From positions 1 to 11,839 of the forward strand of contig CAUHBW010000074.1 in the NCBI GenBank assembly GCA_959604115.1: a stretch of 11,839 bases of DNA, read 5' to 3'. This document shows positions 6,848 to 11,839 of the stretch, piece after piece (position 1 is the first letter of the stretch; each line of letters starts with the position of its first letter). Source of the DNA: an uncultured Bilophila sp. (GTDB lineage: Bacteria > Desulfobacterota > Desulfovibrionia > Desulfovibrionales > Desulfovibrionaceae). The position numbers and the translations under genes were made by a program. The notes under the pieces were generated by a model. That model was not told where the DNA came from. It did no database searches and saw only the letters and a list, made by a program, of their open reading frames with translations.

Positions 6848-6881
6848 AAAAAGGCCCGTGCCGCTGACGGCACGGGCCTTT
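6848..6881 (-). terminator. rho-independent terminator of the small CxxC protein gene
   Basis: A perfect 14-base-pair stem (6850-6863 with 6868-6881) closes a four-base loop. In minus orientation it ends in TTTTT then A. It begins eight bases after the stop of the gene at 6889-7161. Confidence 0.9.
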
Positions 6882-6888
6882 CATCACA

Positions 6889-7161
6889 TTACTTGCAGAT
6901 TCCGCAGGTGGCGAAGTCATGGCGCGGCCCGTCGGGATGCTGGGAGGCGTCACGTCCCATTCCTTCCCAGTCGATGATGCCGGGCCGCTTGCCCGTCTCG
7001 GGATTTACGGGGTACTTGGCGTCGAGATCGCGGGTGGTGCCGAGATTGATGCCGTCGCTGCTGGCCATGAGCGCACCGGTGTTTTCGGCAAAGGAAGGGG
7101 TGGCGAAAGCGGCCAGAGAACAAACGGACAGGGCGGCGGCGAAGATGAGAGACTTGTACAT
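6889..7161 (-). CDS. small secreted protein with C-terminal CxxC
   Basis: This is a 90-residue protein I do not recognise. Residues 1-25 are a Sec signal peptide (Lys3, hydrophobic core, PSFA before Glu-Asn). The mature part is about 65 residues, polar and Gly/Asp/Pro-rich, with LGTTRDLDAKYPVNPETGKR and IDWEGMGRDASQHPDGPRHD and no predicted membrane segment. It ends in ATCGICK, whose CxxC could form a disulfide, bind metal or take part in thiol exchange; it is not a CxxCH haem site. GGAG lies seven bases before the ATG at 7161. It is monocistronic, with a strong terminator just after the stop and an AT-rich gap before it. Its place between exported redox genes suggests a periplasmic partner, but function is unknown. 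The signal peptide, ribosome site and terminator together make it a convincing gene. Confidence 0.85.
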   Translation of the reverse strand: MYKSLIFAAALSVCSLAAFATPSFAENTGALMASSDGINLGTTRDLDAKYPVNPETGKRPGIIDWEGMGRDASQHPDGPRHDFATCGICK

Positions 7162-7229
7162 GATGCTACTCCATGTATTTTTGAATGTAATGAACGTTGA
7201 GATGAAAAAACAAACATCATCTTGTGAAA

Positions 7230-7247
7230 TTTATATAAGCATATAAA
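7230..7247. repeat. AT-rich palindrome in the leader of the small CxxC protein gene
   Basis: TTTATAT and ATATAAA form a perfect seven-base inverted repeat around AAGC, about 70 bases upstream of the ATG at 7161. It may be an operator or part of an AT-rich promoter. A partial TGTGA motif lies directly to its left (7224-7228). Confidence 0.3.
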
Positions 7248-7312
7248 AGTATAAAAAACAGATACGATTCTCTATAATTCTTGCCTGATTATCTCATTGT
7301 AACTTTATAATC

Positions 7313-7351
7313 AAAAAAGGCATCATATTCGATATAAGAATATGATGCCTT
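7313..7351 (-). terminator. rho-independent terminator downstream of the iron-sulfur flavoprotein
   Basis: A 14-base-pair stem (7317-7330 with 7338-7351) closes a seven-base loop. In minus orientation it runs into TTTTTT (7313-7318). It lies about 155 bases after the stop at 7507, giving a long AT-rich 3' untranslated region. It could also work weakly in the plus direction. Confidence 0.75.
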
Positions 7352-7376
7352 GACAAAATATAAGAGTGATATTCGG

Positions 7377-7405
7377 TTTATACTATATGAAATACGCTGA
7401 TACAA
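7377..7405 (-). promoter_or_regulatory. possible minus-strand promoter just before the terminator
   Basis: TTGTAT (7400-7405) is followed after exactly 17 bases by TATAAA (7377-7382) on the minus strand. Transcription would start near 7370 and meet the terminator at 7313-7351 at once, giving an RNA of about 55-60 bases, or read through into the gene at 7161. False promoters are common in AT-rich DNA. Confidence 0.25.
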
Positions 7406-7506
7406 TATTGAATTTATTACGTAGTATTGATGAATGGCATAAAAATATACAAAGATAGAGATTATTTAATGCTCAATACATCCCTAGGGCGATGGCTTCT
7501 CCTGCC

Positions 7507-8166
7507 TTAAAGGCGTTTGCCGAGCTCGTAGGCCCGTTCCGGAAACGGAGTGCCGTTGATTGCGCCGACGGGCCAGACGCCGGGAGCGATAATGCGGCCC
7601 GCGTCCTGCCAGCCGAGATATTCCAACAACACTTCGTAATGCGTGAGGATCGGGCTTGCCTCTCTCGGCGAGCCGTTGGCATACGTCATCAGCAACACAG
7701 CTTTTTTGGAGACATGAATGTCTCCGTTGATTGCGTAGAAACGGTCGATGACCGCTTTGAGCTGTGTTGAAATCCCGAAATAGTACATGGGCGTCGCAAA
7801 GGCCACCAGGTCGGCGGGGATGATCAGTTCACGAACGGTTTCGAAATCGTCCTTGAATACGCAGGGACCGTTCATGCCGCACGAGTTGCAGGCGATACAG
7901 GCATGTACGTTCTTCTGCGCGGCGTCAAAACGGTTGACCGCATGTCCGGCCTCTTCGGCCCCTTTGATGAAGTGCTCGGCAAGGGTGTTGGAGTTGCCGT
8001 TTTTTCGCGGACTGCCGGTCAGTACCAAAATGTTCATTTTTTCCTTTCTCCTTTCAGTCTGTGCCAGTGCCGGAGAGGAAGACAGCAAGGAGCCGCTCAT
8101 GACGGCGCTTCCCGCTGCCGTGGCCGTCGCCGCCAGCGATGCCCTGATAAACTCTCTTCGATTCAC
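7507..8166 (-). CDS. Tat-exported iron-sulfur flavoprotein (NADPH-dependent FMN reductase/Isf-like)
   Basis: This 219-residue flavodoxin-like flavoprotein starts at a GTG (8164-8166) with GGAGG eight bases upstream. Residues 1-35 are a Tat signal (NRREFIRAS, long Ala/Ser core, ALA before Gln-Thr). The FMN loop is TGSPRKNGNSNT at 50-61. Cys90, 93, 96 and 102 make a compact CX2CX2CX5C motif (CIACNSC, then GPC), the pattern that binds one 4Fe-4S cluster in iron-sulfur flavoproteins of the Isf type. FATPMYYFGISTQLK is the usual flavin-contact region. Such enzymes pass electrons between ferredoxin-like donors and small acceptors in the cytoplasm; the Tat signal places this one outside. The ATG of Met44, where the enzyme proper begins, has its own purine-rich ribosome site, so a cytoplasmic form is possible. 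It follows the NapH-like gene on the same strand by 155 bases. Confidence 0.9.
   Translation of the reverse strand: MNRREFIRASLAATATAAGSAVMSGSLLSSSPALAQTERRKEKMNILVLTGSPRKNGNSNTLAEHFIKGAEEAGHAVNRFDAAQKNVHACIACNSCGMNGPCVFKDDFETVRELIIPADLVAFATPMYYFGISTQLKAVIDRFYAINGDIHVSKKAVLLMTYANGSPREASPILTHYEVLLEYLGWQDAGRIIAPGVWPVGAINGTPFPERAYELGKRL
8037..8057 (-). promoter_or_regulatory. possible internal ribosome site for a leaderless flavoprotein
   Basis: On the minus strand AAAGGAGAAAGG stands directly before the in-frame ATG of Met44 (8035-8037). Starting there removes the whole Tat signal and yields a normal cytoplasmic flavoprotein of 176 residues. The purine run also encodes Glu-Arg-Arg-Lys-Glu-Lys, so the resemblance may be accidental. 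Confidence 0.35.
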
Positions 8167-8321
8167 AGTCGTTGCCTCCGGAATGTTTCCTTTTGTGCGC
8201 CCCGGTTGATGGCGCCGTTTGCCGCTCCCCCGAGTGCGGGAGAGTTGCCGGGCTACGGCGTTCCCATAACAGGGTATATAGCCGGAGCGAACGCTGAGGC
8301 GGAAGAGCCGATGCTCGCTTT

Positions 8322-9191
8322 TTATTGCCTGATTGTGTCATCGGCGGTCCCGCTCGGCAGAACCCCATTTCGTGCATGCTCCGGCATGCCTTTGCGCATG
8401 AGCGGCTTGATGCCGGATGCGGCATAGGTGATTCCCTGATGCCTGCATGCGTCCAGACACCGGAAGCAGGTTACGCACCGGCTTCCGTCTACCGTACGGC
8501 TGCCGACGTCGAGGCACGATGCCCTGCATGATTTTTCGCACAATCCGCACTGCACGCAGTTCGTTGGAACAAAGGCGATCCTGAAGAGAGAGACGCGGGC
8601 AAGCTGTCCCAAAACCGTTCCGACGGGGCAGAAGGTGTTGCACCAGAGCCGCCCCTTCTTCCATGCCATGAAGCCGATGACGGCGAAGGTCGCCGTTGCC
8701 GCGACCAGCGATGCGAAGCCCGCATTCCAGCCCCGCGCCGTTTCGGCTCCCGACAGGAAGTTCCAGAGCGCCCGCGTCATGGCTCCCGCATTCGCCGCCA
8801 TTCTGCCGAACATGCTGTACGGTTCCAAAGCGGAAAAAAGCACGGGAATCCCGGCGAGAAACGCGGCGATGAAGACTATCAGCGCGACGGCGCGAATCCC
8901 GGACGGGGCGGGCATGAAACGGAACCGCCGCTTTCGGGCCGCCTTGGACACGACGTCCTGCAACACCCCCAGAGGACAGACGACCGAGCAATACACGCGG
9001 CCGAACAGCAGCGTCAGCAGAATCAGCGCGCCGACGGTGATGACGCTTCCGGCGAGAAGGGCGGGGACCAGCTGTATTTTGGCCAGCAGCTCCGCACCGG
9101 GAAAGCCCGGCGGCGTTTCCCGCGCCAGAAACAGGAGTAAAAATCCGCCCAGAGAAAGACTCGCAAAAAGGACTCTCAGCTTGTGCAACAT
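8322..9191 (-). CDS. NapH-like membrane 4Fe-4S protein (polyferredoxin)
   Basis: This protein of about 289 residues has four to five membrane helices. Two CX3CP motifs lie at helix ends (GRVYCSVVCPLGVLQD and GRLWCNTFCPVGTVLGQ), each followed by a basic segment. A soluble C-terminal domain has two 4Fe-4S sites (CVQCGLCEKSC with a later Cys, and CVTCFRCLDAC). This is the layout of NapH and related quinol dehydrogenase subunits, which take electrons from the quinol pool and pass them to a periplasmic ferredoxin. The ATG at 9191 is preferred because GAGGT lies six bases upstream and the first helix starts soon after. An ATG at 9209 is possible, and the frame stays open to a TTG at 9302 without a ribosome site. 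The matching NapG-like ferredoxin is encoded divergently at 9638. No NapA, NapB or other nitrate reductase subunit is in the window, so the terminal acceptor is probably different. Confidence 0.88.
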   Translation of the reverse strand: MLHKLRVLFASLSLGGFLLLFLARETPPGFPGAELLAKIQLVPALLAGSVITVGALILLTLLFGRVYCSVVCPLGVLQDVVSKAARKRRFRFMPAPSGIRAVALIVFIAAFLAGIPVLFSALEPYSMFGRMAANAGAMTRALWNFLSGAETARGWNAGFASLVAATATFAVIGFMAWKKGRLWCNTFCPVGTVLGQLARVSLFRIAFVPTNCVQCGLCEKSCRASCLDVGSRTVDGSRCVTCFRCLDACRHQGITYAASGIKPLMRKGMPEHARNGVLPSGTADDTIRQ

Positions 9192-9637
9192 GCCGTACCT
9201 CTGTTCCATGCCGGGCCTGCCGTCAGGTTCGGGAACGGCTTCAACGAAAGGGCTCGCGTCTTTCAAACAAGGTGCGCCGCCTTTTCCCGCCATCCGGCAC
9301 AAGATTCAAAACATCTCCGCCGATCCCGATTTCGTTCCCGCCCGTTTGTGCGCCGGTTGCGGAGACGAAAGCGGCACACTTCGGACGATCCCGACGTTTC
9401 CTTTTCCGGCCCTACAACGGGGCGATGTATGGGAAGCATATAAGCAAAAGAATCTTGCCGGAGTATTGCGGACGGGAATCAGAATCTATCACGATGAAGT
9501 TCTGTCCGGCGTAATGTTGCAGGCTTGAAAGAATTTGAAACTGGTTCCCCGCCGACCGGCATGGTATGGAGAAAGAAAATCGGGCTTGGGCAAAAGCAAG
9601 GCCCGCTCCTTATCGTCACGTCACCTTGGATGCTGCA
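9192..9637. other. divergent intergenic region
   Basis: About 445 bases separate the divergent NapH-like and NapG-like genes. Shared control would fit, but no clear promoter pair or operator stands out. A plus-strand frame stays open to 9528 and its last 60 codons look mildly protein-like (a CAGC motif, then GDVWEAYKQKNLAGVL), yet it has no start of its own with a ribosome site and continues back into the opposite strand of the NapH-like gene. It may be a gene remnant or chance. Confidence 0.45.
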
Positions 9638-10273
9638 ATGAACCAGTCAAAGAATGTACTGTCGCGCCGCCGGTTTTTGGCCTCGTATCTGGGGTTGGGC
9701 GTCGCCTGTGCGGCCTTGTTGCCGGAGACGAAGCCCGCGCATGCCTCCGTTCCGGCTCCCCGTCCGTCTGTGCGCCCCGCCCGGAATCTTCCCGTTCTGC
9801 CGCCGGGTGCCGTAAGCCTTGAATCCTACGGAAGCCGTTGTACGGGATGCCAGTTGTGCGTTTCCGCCTGTCCCCACCATGTCCTGCGTTCTTTTGATCG
9901 CGGTCTGGGGGCGCTTCAGCCCGCTTTGAGTTTTGAGAACGGCTATTGCCATCCGGAATGCGTCGCCTGCTCCCAGGTGTGCCCGACGGGCGCTCTACGC
10001 CCTGTCGCGGCCAGAGTGAAAAAGAGCACCCAGATCGGATGCGCCGTTCTGCACCCGGAACGGTGCCGCGTCAGGACGGAAGGGAAGGAATGCACGGAAT
10101 GCGCCCGCCATTGTCCGGCAGGCGCGGTCATGCTGGTGGATGTGCAGGGGAGCAGGATGCCGCTGGTGGACGAGGAGCGCTGCACGGGATGCGGAGCCTG
10201 CGAGTTCCATTGCCCGGTGGGCCCTGAGCCAGCTATCCGCATCGAAGGGAACGCGATCCATGTGCGCGTGTAA
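9638..10273 (+). CDS. NapG-like Tat-exported ferredoxin with four 4Fe-4S sites
   Basis: This 211-residue protein has a Tat signal at residues 1-36 (LSRRRFLAS, hydrophobic core, AHA before Ser-Val) and a mature part rich in Cys. Four 4Fe-4S sites can be read: CTGCQLCVSACP at 68-79; CHPECVACSQVCPTG; a looser set ending CTECARHCPAG; and CTGCGACEFHCPVG from 182. This is the NapG/MauM ferredoxin layout, a soluble periplasmic protein that accepts electrons from a NapH-type membrane protein. The NapH-like partner is encoded divergently. The start at 9638 is chosen for its normal Tat n-region; its ribosome site is weak (TTGGA). The frame is open to an ATG at 9566, which would give an unusually long n-region. 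The aldo/keto reductase follows 35 bases after the stop, so the two are probably cotranscribed and may be redox partners. Confidence 0.88.
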   Translation: MNQSKNVLSRRRFLASYLGLGVACAALLPETKPAHASVPAPRPSVRPARNLPVLPPGAVSLESYGSRCTGCQLCVSACPHHVLRSFDRGLGALQPALSFENGYCHPECVACSQVCPTGALRPVAARVKKSTQIGCAVLHPERCRVRTEGKECTECARHCPAGAVMLVDVQGSRMPLVDEERCTGCGACEFHCPVGPEPAIRIEGNAIHVRV

Positions 10274-10308
10274 CGCGCATGCAATTCATTGAAGAAGGAG
10301 CAACAGCT

Positions 10309-11547
10309 ATGAATGACGGCCGTTTTTTCCAAAAGGCGATTTCCCGGCGTTCCATCCTCAAGATGGCCGGTGCGGCGGCGGGGTCGGCTGCGCTGTACGG
10401 ATTGGCCCCGGCGATGGCGACTGCCGCACCGGCTCCGTCCGGCTCTTTTCCGGTGGAATACCGCGAATTGCCGAAAGGCGGCATGAAGCTGAGCACGGTC
10501 GGCATAGGCGCGGGCAACCTGCGGTATACCTCGCCGGAGGAAATAGAGCGCGTTGTCGCGCTCGCCCTGGACCACGGCATCAATTTCATGGACATGCTTC
10601 TGCCATACGGACCGTTCCCGGAGATAGAGACGCTCGCCCGTTCCATTCGCAGCAGGCGGGATCAGGTCGTCACCCAGATGCACCTCGGCGCGCTTTTTCG
10701 CAACGGGCAGTACACGCGCTCCCGAAACGTCCGGCTGATACAAGACGAGATCGAACAGCAGCTGGACATGTTCGGCGGGTATTTCGATATCGGCCTGCTG
10801 CACTATGTGGATCAGGAGGATGATTTTGAAGAAATCATGAATGACGGCATGTTCGCCTACGCACAACGGCTGCAGAAGGACGGCAAGGTCCGGTCGCTCG
10901 GCTTCTCGACCCATTCCGTCAACATCGCCCGCAAGTTCATGGAAACGGGGGCGTTCGACATCTATCTGTTCAGCATCAACCCGGCCTATGATTTCGATTC
11001 CAGCGGCGGGCATCTGGCCTATTCACGGGAACGCGCCGAACTGTATCAGGAAACGGCCAGACGGGGCGTCGGGATAGTGTGCATGAAAACATACGGCGGC
11101 GGACGCCTGCTGGACGAGCGCACCTCCCCCTTCGGACGAGCCATGACCCCGGCGCAGTGCATCCAGTACGCGCTGGACAGACCGGCCGTTCTTTCCTGTC
11201 CGGTAGGCGTCAGCGGCGTGAGCGAAATGCAGAGCGCCATCGACTACTACAGCTCATCGCGCGAAGAACGGAACTATGGATTCATCGGAACGTTGCAGGA
11301 CAAGGACGTGGCGGGAAGCTGCGTGTACTGCAACCATTGCCTCCCCTGTCCGGCAAATATCGATATAGGAGCGGCCATGAAATATTATGATCTCGCTCTG
11401 GCCGGAGATGAGTTCGCAAAGGACCATTACCGGAAACTGTCCAAAACGGCGGCTGATTGCATTTATTGCGGGCGGTGCGAGCCAAACTGCCCGTTCCATG
11501 TGGGCATTATGGATACGATGCGGAAAATGACGGCCTTTTTTGCCTGA
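10309..11547 (+). CDS. Tat-exported aldo/keto reductase with C-terminal 4Fe-4S domain
   Basis: This 412-residue protein has three parts. A Tat signal (ISRRSILKMAG, then an Ala-rich core ending near residue 40) comes first. An aldo/keto reductase barrel spans about 50-320. A C-terminal ferredoxin-like domain carries CVYCNHCLPCP and CIYCGRCEPNCP, enough Cys for two 4Fe-4S clusters. In the barrel the usual Asp (Asp95, INFMDM), Tyr (Tyr100, PYG) and His (His165, LLHYVD) are present. The segment that normally holds the catalytic Lys reads VVTQMHLGA, so that Lys is absent. With export and extra clusters, this argues for electron supply through Fe-S rather than NADPH, which is not expected outside the cytoplasm. 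AGGAG lies eight bases before the ATG; an upstream in-frame ATG at 10279 lacks a good site. It follows the NapG-like gene by 35 bases. Substrate unknown; a carbonyl or enoate-type acceptor is a guess. Confidence 0.92.
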   Translation: MNDGRFFQKAISRRSILKMAGAAAGSAALYGLAPAMATAAPAPSGSFPVEYRELPKGGMKLSTVGIGAGNLRYTSPEEIERVVALALDHGINFMDMLLPYGPFPEIETLARSIRSRRDQVVTQMHLGALFRNGQYTRSRNVRLIQDEIEQQLDMFGGYFDIGLLHYVDQEDDFEEIMNDGMFAYAQRLQKDGKVRSLGFSTHSVNIARKFMETGAFDIYLFSINPAYDFDSSGGHLAYSRERAELYQETARRGVGIVCMKTYGGGRLLDERTSPFGRAMTPAQCIQYALDRPAVLSCPVGVSGVSEMQSAIDYYSSSREERNYGFIGTLQDKDVAGSCVYCNHCLPCPANIDIGAAMKYYDLALAGDEFAKDHYRKLSKTAADCIYCGRCEPNCPFHVGIMDTMRKMTAFFA

Positions 11548-11571
11548 TTGTGAATGTTGAGCGTCCGATGC

Positions 11572-11599
11572 AGGGCAAATCCCGCCCTCGCGTCAGGGC
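11572..11599. repeat. overlapping inverted repeats between the reductase and the metallo-hydrolase
   Basis: AGGGC (11572), GCCCT (11584) and AGGGC (11595) lie in a row, so the middle copy can pair with either neighbour. The stems are only five base pairs and no T run follows, so a terminator is doubtful. Confidence 0.25.
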
Positions 11600-11643
11600 A
11601 TGAATCCATAAAAAACACTCCGATCCTCTTTGTAAAGCAAACT

Positions 11644-11839
11644 ATGAACCGAAGAACTTTTCTCAAGCTGGCGGCAGGGGGAGCCCTTTTGGCCGGAGGC
11701 GTCGGAGGAGGGGCCTGGAGCTTCCTCCAGCACCCCAAGTTCGGCGCTTTGCCGGAGGGCCCGGAACTGTCGCGGATCCTTGCTTCGCCGCACTATGCGA
11801 ACGGCGTGTTCCATAATATGGTTTCCGGGCCTGTTTTGA
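11644..11839 (+). CDS. Tat-exported metallo-beta-lactamase-fold hydrolase, N-terminal part
   Basis: Sixty-five codons are open from ATG 11644 to the right edge. Residues 1-25 form a Tat signal (NRRTFLKLAAGG, then a Gly/Ala-rich core). The next part, HPKFGALPEG, then LSRILASPHYANGVFHN, is the characteristic N-terminal segment of the metallo-hydrolases related to NAPE-hydrolysing phospholipase D and UlaG. In these the metal-binding HxHxDH motif comes later, here beyond the window. The ribosome site is weak (AAAG), but a clear Tat signal at the ATG supports this start. It lies 96 bases after the aldo/keto reductase on the same strand, and could be the third gene of that operon. The family call rests on a short stretch and would be settled by the missing part. 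Confidence 0.75.
   Translation, partial: MNRRTFLKLAAGGALLAGGVGGGAWSFLQHPKFGALPEGPELSRILASPHYANGVFHNMVSGPVL

Larger units (their letters stand above)
7162..7506. other. AT-rich intergenic stretch
   Basis: The 345 bases between two minus-strand genes are far richer in A+T than anything else to the right of the left edge. They hold a palindrome, a terminator hairpin and a possible promoter (listed separately), with many -10-like hexamers. No credible gene is seen; a 23-codon plus-strand frame at 7387-7458 lacks a ribosome site. Confidence 0.6.

Noticed and set aside
7387..7458. A 23-codon plus-strand frame beginning MKYADTILNLL
   Set aside because: There is no ribosome site, it lies in AT-rich DNA, and it is too short to judge.
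8635..9528. A 297-codon plus-strand frame
   Set aside because: Most of it is antisense to the NapH-like gene. Only its last part lies in the intergenic gap, and that has no ribosome site.
9943..11013. A 356-codon minus-strand frame
   Set aside because: It lies antisense to the ferredoxin and aldo/keto reductase genes, which carry full motif sets.
1..11839. CRISPR arrays, insertion sequences, tRNA or rRNA genes
   Set aside because: No regularly spaced repeats, transposase motifs or RNA gene signatures were seen in the window.

Overview
The window reads as a chromosomal accessory region of an anaerobic, respiring Gram-negative-type bacterium. The evidence is strong Shine-Dalgarno sites, coding GC of roughly 55-60 %, several 4Fe-4S and flavodoxin proteins, and at least five twin-arginine (Tat) export signals in about twelve genes. 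A sulfate reducer-like or gut anaerobe such as a Desulfovibrionaceae member would fit, but this placement is inferred from gene style and not shown by any marker gene.

Layout. 1-673 (minus strand, low GC, cut by the left edge) is a membrane protein with an ECF-transporter S-component fold that seems to continue into a further domain. 674-1394 has no convincing gene but holds strong hairpins. 1395-2186 (minus) is a secreted SGNH/GDSL hydrolase. 2394-4378 (plus) is a tandem pair of AraC_N-type AraC regulators; the first is frameshifted and the second is intact. A hairpin at 4380-4418 separates them from a three-gene minus-strand operon read from 6653 to 4452: a DUF4405 cytochrome-like membrane protein, a secreted SUMF1/FGE-fold protein and a Tat-exported flavodoxin. 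Next come a small secreted CxxC protein (6889-7161, minus), an AT-rich gap, a Tat-exported iron-sulfur flavoprotein (7507-8166, minus) and a NapH-like membrane polyferredoxin (8322-9191, minus). Divergent from these, on the plus strand, are a NapG-like Tat ferredoxin (9638-10273), a Tat-exported aldo/keto reductase with a C-terminal double 4Fe-4S domain (10309-11547) and the start of a Tat-exported metallo-beta-lactamase-fold hydrolase (11644 to the edge).

How the genes may work together (inference). The NapH/NapG-like pair could pass electrons from quinol to the outside of the cytoplasmic membrane. The aldo/keto reductase, whose usual catalytic lysine is missing and which carries its own 4Fe-4S clusters, and the exported flavoproteins could be terminal acceptors. 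The DUF4405 protein could similarly feed the exported flavodoxin. This would be an extracytoplasmic reductive chain built from normally cytoplasmic NAD(P)H- or ferredoxin-linked enzymes, possibly under AraC_N regulators of the type that control aldehyde-reductase genes elsewhere (E. coli YqhC with yqhD/dkgA). The substrate cannot be read from the sequence.
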